From: a virus
IMG/VR virus record: IMGVR_UViG_3300037247_000638
Location: 1 to 48,729 of that record
Strand: one strand, 5' to 3'
DNA length: 48,729 nucleotides
Translations under genes and position numbers: made by a program
In this document: positions 1-6,691 of the stretch, one piece after another
Position numbering within the stretch: the stretch's first letter is position 1
Layout: the number at the start of each line of letters is the position of its first letter
The notes under the pieces: model-generated
Database searches by the model: none
Seen by the model: the letters and a program-made list of their open reading frames with translations, nothing else
What the model was told of the DNA's origin: nothing

Positions 1-127
1 GTGACTTGGGCAGCCCACATGATATGCCGTATGTTCTCTTCAAATATCTTCCAACTGATATACTTGCTCTTCATGTCGTTGCTGCCTATGAGGAGTAAAC
101 AGAGGTGCGACTCAGGATATGAACGGC
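1..127. repeat. Terminal overlap (circular-contig join), left copy
   Basis: These 127 bases are identical to 48603-48729. The overlap starts at the first base and ends exactly at the last base of the window. A length of 127 equals a common maximum k-mer of short-read assemblers. The simplest reading is a circular contig printed with its k-mer overlap, giving a true circle of 48,602 bp. The repeat lies inside the SGNH hydrolase gene and its reading frame continues smoothly across the join, which argues against a biological terminal repeat. Confidence 0.93.
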
Positions 128-320
128 ACACATCGAAAACGCGCATCAACAAGCTAGTAGTTGTTTCCCTAGTTAGACCCTTATTTACTATTATTGTGCG
201 GTAGCCAGTGACTTTGGTGCGCAGCTCTGCAAGCCTAGCTGGATAGCCGCGCCCCTCTGGAATATCACGGCTACCGTAGGTTAATGAGTCGCCCAGGCAC
301 AGGATTATGTCACGAAGCAT
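1..320 (-). CDS. SGNH/GDSL-family hydrolase, N-terminal part (gene crosses the circular join)
   Basis: The minus-strand frame opens with ATG at 318-320, runs off the left edge, and continues in the same frame from 48602 down to 48377, giving a 181-residue protein. It shows the SGNH blocks: LCLGDSLTYG with nucleophile Ser12, a Gly in NKGL near residue 48, LIGSND with Asn81, and DGVHLTPDGY with Asp161 and His164. Family members are esterases or lipases, often sugar-O-acetyl esterases. Beside glycosyltransferase genes, trimming or deacylating a glycan is a reasonable inference. The start follows the TGA of the upstream membrane peptide at 323. No signal peptide is evident, so it is probably cytoplasmic. 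Confidence 0.9.
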   Translation of the reverse strand, partial: MLRDIILCLGDSLTYGSRDIPEGRGYPARLAELRTKVTGYRTIIVNKGLTRETTTSLLMRVFDVCRSYPESHLCLLLIGSNDMKSKYISWKIFEENIRHIMWAAQV

Positions 321-322
321 CT

Positions 323-481
323 TCACATTCCCTGGATTACAGCATAAAAGAGAAGTGGGGTTAGCACCCAAAGTGCGAACAAAAGTAACCCAGCAATTAC
401 ATCATCTGTTGTCTTTCCGGTGGTTGACCCAAGAATACCTCCAAATAAGATACAACACACAAACCACGCTATCCACAACAT
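323..481 (-). CDS. Small single- or double-pass membrane protein (52 aa)
   Basis: The frame is 52 codons, with an AGGAGG site seven bases before the ATG. It encodes an N-terminal hydrophobic stretch (LWIAWFVCCILFGGILG), a short polar turn (STTGKTTDD) and a second hydrophobic stretch (VIAGLLLFALWVLTPLLFYAV). This suggests a helical hairpin in the inner membrane. Its start overlaps the end of the GT2 gene and its stop lies two bases before the SGNH hydrolase start, so the three genes are translationally linked. A role as a membrane anchor or small holin-like protein is possible. No family is recognised. Confidence 0.75.
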   Translation of the reverse strand: MLWIAWFVCCILFGGILGSTTGKTTDDVIAGLLLFALWVLTPLLFYAVIQGM

Positions 482-1215
482 AACAACCTCCTATATCGTT
501 CATTATCCCATCCATCGGGATAAAGGGGGTACTTCACTCCCCATTTTTCTTTGAATATCTTCTGAGATGCCCCGATAGCATCCCTAAGATCTTCCCCAAA
601 ACTAGCGGACCGTATGTGACGTACCAAAGCATCTGCAACAATAGTCTTGAGCCCCGCCTTCCAAACACGCAACGAATAGTCTTCATCTTCTCCTCCATAT
701 CCTGTGAACCTCTCATCCAGCATCCCCACTTTCTTTATTACTGTTCTGGGCACCAAACAACAGTACATGTTAATCGCTTGTCTGGTAGTTAACACGGGAG
801 GTCCGGCATCCAGTAGTCCAACCTTCCAGCAATCCCTATTATGGCAACCTCCTCGCTGAACTCTGGCAGTCACGATGCCGGGACCCCATTCGCGCAGCGC
901 ATCATACATAGAACCTATCCACCCCTCTCCTACTATCACATCATCATTCATAATGATGTAGTACTCAGTATTAACCTCTCTGAGCACCCTATTAATACGC
1001 CCTGCAAAGTTAAAAGGCCCCATAGTATAGAACACGCGCCCCAACTTAATCAACTCATCCACATCGTACTCACATTCTAATCCCACCACAAACGCAAAAC
1101 GGGGGTCAATGGTATGCTCTTTGACTGAAGCGATGCACTCCCTGGCATGCTCTCCAAAAACAGGCATTATAAGCAGTGGATTTATTTTATGGGTACTTGG
1201 GTACTCATTCGTCAT
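469..1215 (-). CDS. Family 2 glycosyltransferase (GT-A fold)
   Basis: This 248-residue protein has the GT2 layout. There is an N-terminal beta-strand nucleotide-binding region (LLIMPVFGEHAR), the DxD-like metal site MNDDV at about 90-93, and the acceptor/catalytic segment DERFTGYGGEDEDYSLR near 170-185, whose acidic pair is typical of GT2 enzymes. It would transfer a sugar from a nucleotide-sugar donor in the cytoplasm. Its length is normal for a minimal GT2 domain and no membrane segment is present. The start is set by GTAGGAGGCGTTTAA before the ATG. It lies at the early-gene end of the circular modification cluster, upstream of the SGNH hydrolase. Confidence 0.88.
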   Translation of the reverse strand: MTNEYPSTHKINPLLIMPVFGEHARECIASVKEHTIDPRFAFVVGLECEYDVDELIKLGRVFYTMGPFNFAGRINRVLREVNTEYYIIMNDDVIVGEGWIGSMYDALREWGPGIVTARVQRGGCHNRDCWKVGLLDAGPPVLTTRQAINMYCCLVPRTVIKKVGMLDERFTGYGGEDEDYSLRVWKAGLKTIVADALVRHIRSASFGEDLRDAIGASQKIFKEKWGVKYPLYPDGWDNERYRRLLCCG

Positions 1216-1226
1216 TTAAACGCCTC

Positions 1227-1754
1227 CTACGGCCTCTCAGGGGCCTTAAGCGGCCCATTGAGGGATATGTAGTGCAGTATCAAGAGCAAGTCAAATTCTT
1301 CTTGCTCGGGATCTACCATAGTCCAGGTCACATGTTCGCGCATCATCTTCATCATCTTCATATACCATCCCACCCCTCGCTTCTCTCCAAAATATTCTCT
1401 CGCTGCCCCATCATCATCGTGAACTGCCATTTTGTCTAGTGTGCCTTCTGTATGGCACTTCATAGGGTGCAGCATAGCACACATATCTGGCATCCATAGC
1501 GTCCTCACATTTTCTGATAGGTTGCGGCCCCAGATATGGTGCATGTTGGCATATTTATATATAGGCTCGCCGCACCACTCACAAAGAGGATATTCTGCGT
1601 TAGGATAGTTTTGATTAGGCGCGAGGCATCTCTCTATACATATCTGTCTGCACAGTCCCATTAAGCCAGTAGCATACTTGGTTTGAGTCACTGGATGCGT
1701 CCAGGTGCGGCGATTTACCCAGTATCCCTTGGTTTTTGGCGTCTTCTTAGCCAT
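1227..1754 (-). CDS. HNH endonuclease-like protein
   Basis: The protein is 175 aa if ATG 1754 is used, supported by GAGG nine bases upstream; a TTG at 1769 is an alternative. Visible motifs are CEWCGEP, then NMHHIWGRN, then NLWMPDMCAML..KCH further on. This is the zinc-ribbon plus HH pattern of HNH nucleases, with the first His of HH as the expected general base. It may nick DNA as a homing-type or packaging-associated HNH enzyme; being far from the terminase makes the former or an accessory role likelier. The 3' end is 12 bases from the GT2 start. The HNH assignment is by motif only. Confidence 0.7.
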   Translation of the reverse strand: MAKKTPKTKGYWVNRRTWTHPVTQTKYATGLMGLCRQICIERCLAPNQNYPNAEYPLCEWCGEPIYKYANMHHIWGRNLSENVRTLWMPDMCAMLHPMKCHTEGTLDKMAVHDDDGAAREYFGEKRGVGWYMKMMKMMREHVTWTMVDPEQEEFDLLLILHYISLNGPLKAPERP

Positions 1755-1986
1755 TATAGGCTGCCTCAAGCTTTTCCTGTAGCCGTGTGATCTCTATATC
1801 TTTGTCGTAGCAATCTTGTGCCCAGTCTTGTAATTGTGTTTTTAGGTATGTGATTTTATCTAGGTGCGCGGCTATCTCTTTCTTGTATGCGTGGATGCGA
1901 CGTCGCAACTCACATTCTGGACAATCACACGGATCGTGCTTTCCAAATATAGCCTCTAGTAATTCATCATTCTCTAATTTGCTCAT
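1747..1986 (-). CDS. Hypothetical coiled-coil protein with CxCxxC knuckle
   Basis: The protein is 79 residues. The N-terminal part contains DPCDCPECELRR, a compact metal-binding-like knuckle. From about residue 30 it has a predicted coiled coil with Leu/Ile heptads (KEIAAHLDKITYLKTQLQDW, then DIEITRLQEKLEA). It overlaps the HNH gene at its 3' end and the next gene upstream at its 5' end, so it sits inside the polycistron. A dimeric DNA- or protein-binding adaptor is plausible; no family is recognised. Confidence 0.7.
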   Translation of the reverse strand: MSKLENDELLEAIFGKHDPCDCPECELRRRIHAYKKEIAAHLDKITYLKTQLQDWAQDCYDKDIEITRLQEKLEAAYNG

Positions 1987-2182
1987 CGGCCCCCTCCACG
2001 GCTTGATCCTTCCACCCCAAGCCTTCCTTCACTTCTCGAATAACCTCTTTTAATGGTATTTGCATACACCCTACTAACTGCTCGCCGTCTCTCCAGGTAG
2101 CGTATGCTTCCACACCAGCAATAACTCCTTCGGTAAAATCCTTGCCCCTTGCCCCATACATATCTCTCCAGTAATTACTCAT
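1967..2182 (-). CDS. Hypothetical phage protein (71 aa)
   Basis: A short hydrophilic protein with mixed composition, including FTEGVIAGVEAYATWRDGEQ and PLKEVIREVKEGL. The start is preceded by CAGGAGGAGACCG, a strong ribosome-binding site. Its stop overlaps the start of the coiled-coil protein by 20 bases. The amphipathic helix near residues 43-55 may mediate dimerisation. Function is unknown; tight packing and a good ribosome site support it being real. Confidence 0.7.
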   Translation of the reverse strand: MSNYWRDMYGARGKDFTEGVIAGVEAYATWRDGEQLVGCMQIPLKEVIREVKEGLGWKDQAVEGADEQIRE

Positions 2183-2196
2183 CGGTCTCCTCCTGT

Positions 2197-2370
2197 TTAG
2201 GTGCGCTCATAATCATCCTCCGGCTGAAACCTATCAAAACAATGTGCATGTCTCCAGCAAAGTGGATCAGGCTGAGTCCTTGATATGATTACCTCATTGC
2301 TACAGCTATGGATACAGCACTGGACTACCTTTTCATCTTCAAAGAATGTATCTTCTTCAGGTACGCTCAT
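2197..2370 (-). CDS. Small Cys/His-rich protein (57 aa), zinc-binding candidate
   Basis: This 57-codon frame begins at ATG 2370 after AAAGGAGGCTCCCG, an excellent ribosome-binding site. It encodes VVQCCIHSCSNEV followed by PLCWRHAHCFDRF. The spacing of Cys and His residues suggests a single treble-clef or zinc-ribbon site. The acidic N-terminus (VPEEDTFFEDEK) overlaps the end of the next upstream gene by 14 bases. No specific family is recognised. Confidence 0.68.
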   Translation of the reverse strand: MSVPEEDTFFEDEKVVQCCIHSCSNEVIISRTQPDPLCWRHAHCFDRFQPEDDYERT

Positions 2371-2563
2371 CGGGAGCCTCCTTTAATGCCTGAACCTCCG
2401 GAGCCTTAAAAACCCCGCATCCTTGTTTCTTTATTTTCTCTTTTAATATCGGATCAACATTCATCATACAGTCCTTGCTGTAGCATCGACCATCGTGGCT
2501 TATACCGTAATTGTAGAAACAGTTTATAGGCCATAAAGCTTTTACGACTTCTTCCCTGCTCAT
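2357..2563 (-). CDS. Hypothetical Cys-containing protein (68 aa)
   Basis: The ATG at 2563 is chosen over the longer frame to 2587 because GGGAGGAGATAGG lies directly before it. The protein has CFYNYGISHDGRCYSKDCMM and KKQGCGVF, four Cys that could bind one metal ion, followed by a charged C-terminus. It overlaps the 57-aa zinc candidate downstream. Function is unknown. Confidence 0.65.
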   Translation of the reverse strand: MSREEVVKALWPINCFYNYGISHDGRCYSKDCMMNVDPILKEKIKKQGCGVFKAPEVQALKEAPDERT

Positions 2564-2608
2564 CCTATCTCCTCCCTGTATGTCCACTAATCATGGACTT
2601 ACCTGTGT

Positions 2609-2824
2609 TTAATGGGGATGTGGGGTCTCCACTGGCTTTCCAGGGACTGAAACATTACCAACAGTTGTTATAAAATGCGGCGATTGGCTCATGATTTGCA
2701 ACCGTCCTTCCGGAAACTCATGGAGATCGTATTTTTTGCCATTGGACAATTCAATATGAACCTCCGCAAACGTGCCCATAGGCATCCAAATATTTTCATC
2801 TTGTTTTCTTGTACCAACTTTCAT
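2609..2824 (-). CDS. Hypothetical phage protein (71 aa), beta-rich
   Basis: The ATG is preceded by AGAAAGGAGGTAGGGG. The sequence (GTFAEVHIELSNGKKYDLHEFPEGRLQIMSQ) alternates hydrophobic and polar residues as in a small beta sheet, with a Pro/His-rich tail (ETPHPH). There is no Cys cluster and no membrane segment. Function is unknown; it belongs to the early minus-strand polycistron. Confidence 0.7.
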   Translation of the reverse strand: MKVGTRKQDENIWMPMGTFAEVHIELSNGKKYDLHEFPEGRLQIMSQSPHFITTVGNVSVPGKPVETPHPH

Positions 2825-2827
2825 CCC

Positions 2828-3064
2828 CTACCTCCTTTCTGACAACATATGTGTTGCTAAATCTCGGTGCATCGGCAACATATTCATTGTCCGTTCTGTT
2901 ATAGGTGCGGGGCTGGCACGGTGTCTTTTGGCAGTCGTTTCAGTAACACCGTTTTGCAGACACCACGTTCTGTATCCAGACCGCCTACCGGCTGCATAGC
3001 ATTTCCGCCACAGCCCCGCATCCCTTGTAAGAAATACTACCTGTTCATTTCTTTCTCTATTCAC
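2828..3064 (-). CDS. Doubtful ORF over a structured DNA/RNA element
   Basis: A GTG-initiated frame of 78 codons, Arg-rich with odd composition (WRKCYAAGRRSGYRT, TETTAKRHRAS). Only a weak AGGG lies upstream. The frame covers a segment whose ends form a 10-bp perfect inverted repeat (2906-2915 with 3011-3020) and which has internal hairpins, so it may be a non-coding element rather than a gene. It fills an otherwise empty 290-base gap between two convincing genes. Confidence 0.35.
   Translation of the reverse strand: MNRERNEQVVFLTRDAGLWRKCYAAGRRSGYRTWCLQNGVTETTAKRHRASPAPITERTMNMLPMHRDLATHMLSERR
2906..3020 (-). ncRNA. Candidate structured RNA closed by a 10-bp stem
   Basis: On the minus strand TGCGGGGCTG (3020-3011) pairs perfectly with CAGCCCCGCA (2915-2906), closing a 115-base domain. 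Inside are possible hairpins GCC-GGTA-GGC and TCTG-GATA-CAGA and a longer stem GGTGTCT/AGACACC. The 5' strand plus its extension matches, at 17 of 18 bases, a second site at 10334-10351 in a different reading frame. The length and closing stem recall a tRNA, but no T-arm or anticodon arm can be drawn. The strand is inferred from transcription direction. Confidence 0.35.
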
Positions 3065-3116
3065 CTAGTATCCCTAGTTGATTGTACTTTAATGTAATCT
3101 CCGTAATACATATATA

Positions 3117-3365
3117 TCATATGCCTCGGTGCTCCTCACTACAGAACACTGATACAACATCACCGTTTCTCTGATAGAACAACTCCAGCCCTTCTTCCTC
3201 GGGCATCGGAATTCCACATTTCTTACAGATCCATACCTTTCTGCCTCTATGAGCAGGGTGTATATAGGTGATGCGCCCCCAATTATGGGGCGGCTCATTC
3301 TCTATGAATTCTAGTTCGCCGCATCCACAGATAAGCAGTAGTAAAAGAACAATGCGCGTCATCAT
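3117..3365 (-). CDS. Small putative lipoprotein with zinc-ribbon-like Cys pairs
   Basis: This 82-residue protein begins with MMTRIVLLLLLICGCGE, a short n-region and hydrophobic core ending in a lipobox-like ICGC. Signal peptidase II processing and membrane anchoring are therefore likely. The mature part has WICKKCGIPMPEEEG and VFCSEEH, a CxxC...C pattern that may bind zinc. Its start follows directly after the stop of the replisome-organiser gene. A second frame in this stretch (3089-3298) is a shadow. Function is unknown; an envelope-located early protein, for example in exclusion, is possible. Confidence 0.65.
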   Translation of the reverse strand: MMTRIVLLLLLICGCGELEFIENEPPHNWGRITYIHPAHRGRKVWICKKCGIPMPEEEGLELFYQRNGDVVSVFCSEEHRGI

Positions 3366-3366
3366 C

Positions 3367-4188
3367 CTAACCCCCTTTCAGCTTTTGCTTGACTTCGGCT
3401 AAGTCTTTCTTAAATCTTTCAATCGCTTTCGGAGTTGTTGAGTTTCTTATGACTTTTTCCAAATCTCGCATATGCTTCTCTAGCTCGCTCTTACGCCGTG
3501 TATCCGATGAGGCACTAGAAGACAAAGCAGGGTACTTATCGCGCACCTTATCTATCACCCAAGAGAGTATTGCCCTGTAGTCGCTCTTGTACTTCTTTCC
3601 AGAGGAGCCCTTGTAGTTGTCGAGGCATCTAATCGCCTTCTCTGTGAGTGCCTTGCCGTACTGGGTGTTGAGTTTGTCGAGGTCTTCTTTTTTCATTGTG
3701 ACGTACTCACCCAATTTGATGCCTTTATCTTTATATTCTTCTTTATCTTTATCTTCATCTTCAGTCGATACCTTGTTATTATTTAGTTTATACAAAGTAT
3801 ATACATCACCAGTTCTTCTCTCCCAAGCAGTTATGAGTTCTTGTGGAGGAGGGGGGTAATCCGAGGTCTTGACCATGTTCCCGACGATCTTATTGTGCCC
3901 CAAATGATATGGATCTTGTACATATACATGCCCCTTGATCTTGTAGATTAGTAAAAGGTCAGCATCCACACATGCCTGTAGCCAATCACCACAGTCCTCG
4001 CAACTGACATCATTACGTCTCTCGTACAGTCGTCCCTTTAGGTGAAACTTATTTCCCTTTGTGCGCCCCAGATTATCCATATCTAACTGTAGGAGCACAT
4101 AGAATACCCTCTCAGCATCAGATGTCAGTTCCATAAACTTCTCACTTTCTATCAGTGACCTAGTAAAACTCTTGTTTCTAGTAGCCAT
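3367..4188 (-). CDS. DnaD-like phage replisome organiser
   Basis: The protein is 273 residues. The N-terminal part (NKSFTRSLIESEKFMELTSDAERVFYVLL..DNLGRTKGNKFHLKGRLY) has the winged-helix layout of phage replisome organisers. A charged linker (STEDEDKDKEEYKDKG) follows. Residues 160-215 contain KALTEKAIRCLDNYKGSSGKKYKSDYRAILSWV, resembling the C-terminal DnaD-type tail whose conserved Tyr/Trp helix binds ssDNA and helicase loader. The last 55 residues form a basic coiled coil. It would mark the phage origin and recruit host helicase. No phage polymerase or helicase was found, so reliance on the host replisome is inferred. Confidence 0.65.
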   Translation of the reverse strand: MATRNKSFTRSLIESEKFMELTSDAERVFYVLLQLDMDNLGRTKGNKFHLKGRLYERRNDVSCEDCGDWLQACVDADLLLIYKIKGHVYVQDPYHLGHNKIVGNMVKTSDYPPPPQELITAWERRTGDVYTLYKLNNNKVSTEDEDKDKEEYKDKGIKLGEYVTMKKEDLDKLNTQYGKALTEKAIRCLDNYKGSSGKKYKSDYRAILSWVIDKVRDKYPALSSSASSDTRRKSELEKHMRDLEKVIRNSTTPKAIERFKKDLAEVKQKLKGG

Positions 4189-4564
4189 AAATTTGCTTTA
4201 ATACATTTATACAATTTGATCTATGGTCTTCTTTATTATTAGTATAGTATAACTGATGTAATTCTGTTGGTATTGCTAGTACACATTCATCATCTATATG
4301 ATGCCATTCTATTGGCTCATTATCATCAAATGGATTATCAAGCATCGGGACGAAACCCATTCCCTTACGTCTAGCCTTTCCCCTTTTGATTGCTTCTCTA
4401 CCTACTGGCGATTGTCTGTATCTCTCTCTCGCAGCATATCCACGACCTTTGCGATATTCATTTACACAATATTTGCATCTGTAATATTGTCTCTTAACAT
4501 ATGATGGATACCAATTCTCCCCTACTATTAATAATTCTTTGCAGCGGCTACATACTTTATTCAT
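4178..4564 (-). CDS. HNH endonuclease with N-terminal zinc ribbon
   Basis: The protein is 128 aa from ATG 4564, with AGAGGA 11 bases upstream; an in-frame upstream extension overlaps the previous gene and lacks a good site. It starts with CSRCKELL..YRCKYCVNEYRKGR, a zinc ribbon common in phage HNH proteins. A basic stretch (RERYRQSPVGREAIKRGKARRK) follows, then IEWHHIDDECVLAIPTELHQLYY and HRSNC. HH is the catalytic site. This is the group-I-homing-type free-standing HNH layout. It overlaps the replisome-organiser start by 11 bases, so it may be a mobile insertion into the operon. Confidence 0.8.
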   Translation of the reverse strand: MNKVCSRCKELLIVGENWYPSYVKRQYYRCKYCVNEYRKGRGYAARERYRQSPVGREAIKRGKARRKGMGFVPMLDNPFDDNEPIEWHHIDDECVLAIPTELHQLYYTNNKEDHRSNCINVLKQIYGY

Positions 4565-4572
4565 CTTATCTA

Positions 4573-4794
4573 TTAGTCCTCTGCTAGTGGTTCTGCATGA
4601 TAAAAAACAGGACAATCATGTCCAAACACTTTGCAACTTCTTTTAGTTACAGTTTGTAGAGGAAATTCCTCGACCAATTGACCATAAGGACAATATTCTA
4701 GTTTATGGCAGGGCTTTTCCAGCGCGTCATAAAATCCTTGCCACTCTGAATCACTACTTGTTAAGACATGTTCAGTATTAAGCCATTTACTCAT
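4573..4794 (-). CDS. Cys-rich small phage protein (73 aa)
   Basis: The protein has the block CHKLEYCPYGQLVEEFPL followed by SCKVFGHDCPVFYHAEP. This C..C..C..C arrangement recurs in small environmental phage and clostridial proteins and probably binds one metal ion or an Fe-S cluster. Its 5' end overlaps the next upstream gene by eight bases. Role unknown; confidence that it is a gene is high. Confidence 0.75.
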   Translation of the reverse strand: MSKWLNTEHVLTSSDSEWQGFYDALEKPCHKLEYCPYGQLVEEFPLQTVTKRSCKVFGHDCPVFYHAEPLAED

Positions 4795-5014
4795 GAGTCT
4801 TCTCCTTCTTTCTTCGCTCTTCTCTTGTTTCCAGCTTGATATGCGTCCTGAACAGCCCTATTTGGTTGGGGCACCTCTTGTAGGGCTCTATCCAGCCTTC
4901 AACTCCATGTTCTTCTAGCCTAATCACCTCGCAGCAGCACCACTCATAAAAACTCACATAGCCATACTGACTATTGAACATGGTGCCTCGACTCTCCCAT
5001 TCAGTTATACGCAT
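4787..5014 (-). CDS. Hypothetical phage protein (75 aa)
   Basis: The ATG at 5014 follows AGGGGAATCTT. The protein has an aromatic, Cys-containing N-terminal half (YGYVSFYEWCCCEVIRLEEHGVEGW) and a very basic C-terminal tail (ETREERRKKEKTHE), suggesting nucleic acid contact. It directly follows the structured segment at 5033-5101, which would form its 5' untranslated region. Function unknown. Confidence 0.68.
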   Translation of the reverse strand: MRITEWESRGTMFNSQYGYVSFYEWCCCEVIRLEEHGVEGWIEPYKRCPNQIGLFRTHIKLETREERRKKEKTHE

Positions 5015-5032
5015 AAGATTCCCCTAATATTA

Positions 5033-5101
5033 GCACAGGCCCAGCAAGGAGGGACACCCGATAAGGTGGGTTGCTGACTTGCGTCCGTTAGGAACCTGTG
5101 C
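5033..5101 (-). ncRNA. Candidate structured RNA / 5'-UTR element
   Basis: The 69 bases between two genes are closed by a perfect 7-bp stem, GCACAGG/CCTGTGC. On the transcribed (minus) strand the inside folds into a GAC-GCAA-GUC hairpin with a GNRA tetraloop, plus a CAGCAA/UUGCUG stem enclosing CACC-UUAUCG-GGUG. So much nested pairing in one short intergenic region is unlikely by chance. It lies 18 bases upstream of the ATG at 5014, as expected for a leader regulator. It could equally be a processing signal. It matches no riboswitch I can recognise. Confidence 0.5.
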
Positions 5102-5102
5102 A

Positions 5103-5333
5103 TTATTCCAACTCTGAGTTATGTATTAGTTTAAACTTCTTCCTATCTTTTAGGTGCGTCGCTCCAATACCCACAGCATAACCCTCCACATAGAAAAACT
5201 CCAGTTCGGGGCATCCATTTACCTTCTCATTCATCTCTTTTGTTATTGCTTCTTCAAACTCATAGAAGGCATCCAAATATGCTTCTCTCTCTTTCCAGAA
5301 AGGCTTTAGTGCCTCTATCAAGGATTTATTCAT
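5103..5333 (-). CDS. Hypothetical phage protein (76 aa)
   Basis: The N-terminal 40 residues are helical and acidic/aromatic (EALKPFWKEREAYLDAFYEFEEAITKEM), followed by PELEFFYVEGYAVGIGATHL and a basic end. The start overlaps the stop of the next upstream zinc microprotein (ATGA). Its 3' end adjoins the structured element at 5033-5101. No family recognised. Confidence 0.68.
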   Translation of the reverse strand: MNKSLIEALKPFWKEREAYLDAFYEFEEAITKEMNEKVNGCPELEFFYVEGYAVGIGATHLKDRKKFKLIHNSELE

Positions 5334-5473
5334 CGCTTCTTCTTGACAATGGCATCACACTCTGTATTATAACAGGGTGCCTGGCCCTCGATGTGATAAA
5401 CTTTTGTAGGGGTGCCACACTGCATGCACTTGATTATGTATCCCTTACTCTTAAATTTGATCTTCTTTGTCAT
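5330..5473 (-). CDS. Zinc-ribbon microprotein (47 aa)
   Basis: This 47-codon frame starts at ATG 5473 after GGGAGGATGAAT. It encodes a basic N-terminus (TKKIKFKSKGYIIK), then CMQCGTPTKVYHI and APCYNTECD, two CxxC-like pairs typical of a zinc ribbon, and a KKKR tail. It overlaps both neighbours by a few bases, as expected in this polycistron. Probably a nucleic-acid-binding accessory protein. Confidence 0.7.
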   Translation of the reverse strand: MTKKIKFKSKGYIIKCMQCGTPTKVYHIEGQAPCYNTECDAIVKKKR

Positions 5474-5666
5474 ATTCATCCTCCCATAGAGGCATCCAAA
5501 TTTTATCCCATGTTTCTATGATGCCCTGTGCCTGAGCCCATGTTAATTCTTTCAGGCTACCACTAGGGAGCCAACCCATCTTCTGCAACTTCATTTTTAG
5601 CCATTCTATTGGCATGGATAGCTCCCTGGCGCGTCCTCTAATGACTCTATTCTGGTAACTCGTCAC
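5451..5666 (-). CDS. Hypothetical phage protein (71 aa), adjacent to Rad52-like gene
   Basis: A basic N-terminal half (YQNRVIRGRARELSMPIEWLKMKLQKMG) and an acidic C-terminal tail (WEDEYDKEDQI). The middle TWAQAQGIIETW resembles the C-terminal helix often seen attached to recombination proteins. It overlaps the end of the Rad52-like gene by 20 bases and could be a partner or the detached C-terminal domain of it. Speculative beyond that. Confidence 0.65.
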   Translation of the reverse strand: MTSYQNRVIRGRARELSMPIEWLKMKLQKMGWLPSGSLKELTWAQAQGIIETWDKIWMPLWEDEYDKEDQI

Positions 5667-6390
5667 CTTCGTCCTGGTTCTCGTCTGCTATCTGATTACC
5701 TTCCCATTTCCAGAATGCTGCCTTGAACGCATCCCACTTGTCGAATATATCCGATACGTCTTTCTTAGACAGTGCATCCCAATGAGGCTTCCCCTTCTCG
5801 TCTCGCTCGATAAACTTAATGCTAATGAGATACCCCTTCACCATATCTATGTCCATTCCGTCGCTTCTGGACATAGCATAGAGCTTCTTTAGCTGCTTTT
5901 CAGATGCCGTGCCACTTGGTGCTGACTTGGTGCTATTTGGTGCCCGTTGCCTCTCTCCATGCTCTTCAGGAATCGAGGCATCATCATCCAGTGAGCCCTC
6001 GAACGCTTGCTTACCCACTCCGAATAAGGCACCGCATTTTTTGACGCCGCCCGTAATGGCCCCTTTCAGGGCATCGCCATAGTTAGAGGCTGTATGGCTG
6101 CCCACATGACGCTTCTGACGAGTGACCGCAGCCCCAGCTTCACCTATGCCTATGGAGACAGCCACAATTACCTCAAAATAGGGCTTCTTGCTAGTGGCAT
6201 ATATACCTTCTATCTCCTTCAATATTTCCCAAGCCAGCGTCCACCCGTCGATGCCACAGACATCATTAAGGCGGTTAACAACGTACTGGTAGCCAAAACC
6301 AGTAGTATTGAATCCTTTACGGGTTTCCTCGCCTTTAGTACGCTGTATAGCACACTCGGGCATCTCTGCACTTAATGCTTTATAGTCCAT
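5647..6390 (-). CDS. Rad52-like single-strand annealing protein
   Basis: The 247-residue protein carries the Rad52/Rad22 core in residues 1-135: KGFNTTGFGYQYVVNRLNDVCG near 24-45, then DGWTLAWEILKEIEG, then VGSHTASNYGDALKGAITGGVKKCGALFGVGKQAFEG at about 97-132. The GYQYV and ALKGA.T..KKC.A..G segments are hallmarks of the family. A Ser/Pro linker and an acidic C-terminus (DENQDEGDELPE) follow, as in phage annealases of the Sak type. It anneals complementary ssDNA during recombination and replication. The nearby Cas4-like nuclease is the probable resecting partner. Confidence 0.88.
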   Translation of the reverse strand: MDYKALSAEMPECAIQRTKGEETRKGFNTTGFGYQYVVNRLNDVCGIDGWTLAWEILKEIEGIYATSKKPYFEVIVAVSIGIGEAGAAVTRQKRHVGSHTASNYGDALKGAITGGVKKCGALFGVGKQAFEGSLDDDASIPEEHGERQRAPNSTKSAPSGTASEKQLKKLYAMSRSDGMDIDMVKGYLISIKFIERDEKGKPHWDALSKKDVSDIFDKWDAFKAAFWKWEGNQIADENQDEGDELPE

Positions 6391-6391
6391 G

Positions 6392-6691
6392 TCATGCCTC
6401 CTTCTTTGTGGGGACTAAGCATACAAAGTCTTTGTCACGTTCATAATCTACTAACGTCCATGAATACTCATCCTTAAACAAATAAAGTAGCCCAGCATGT
6501 ATAGACCCATTATTGTCTACAATTCCTCCGATCTTATTCCCGTTCAAGAAAATCTCGTTATCGCCTCGGAATTCCGTTACACTTTTGTAATACACTCCTG
6601 TTATTGCCGCGATGATTTCTCGCACCGCCGTTTTATCAACTTCGCTGCATCTTATCTTATCAACTGCTTCATAAGCTTTCTGTGCGTCCAT
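6392..6691 (-). CDS. Hypothetical phage protein between recombination genes (99 aa)
   Basis: A mixed alpha/beta protein with an N-terminal helical part (AYEAVDKIRCSEVDKTAVREIIAAI) and a beta-rich second half (EIFLNGNKIGGIVDNNGSIHAGLLYLF). It lies between the Rad52-like and Cas4-like genes and overlaps the latter by 23 bases, so a role in the recombination module is suggested by position only. Not recognised. Confidence 0.68.
   Translation of the reverse strand: MDAQKAYEAVDKIRCSEVDKTAVREIIAAITGVYYKSVTEFRGDNEIFLNGNKIGGIVDNNGSIHAGLLYLFKDEYSWTLVDYERDKDFVCLVPTKKEA

Noticed and set aside
1-127. Biological direct terminal repeat of the phage
   Set aside because: The repeat length equals a common assembler k-mer, it lies in the middle of a gene, and merging restores the frame.
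2906-3020. tRNA gene
   Set aside because: The closing stem and GCGGGGC start look tRNA-like, but no T-arm (TTCGA loop), valid anticodon stem or D-arm of correct length can be drawn on either strand.
5033-5101. c-di-GMP-I (GEMM) riboswitch
   Set aside because: The minus strand contains GCACAGG and GGACGCAA strings reminiscent of GEMM, but the order, spacing and second helix do not fit the consensus fold.
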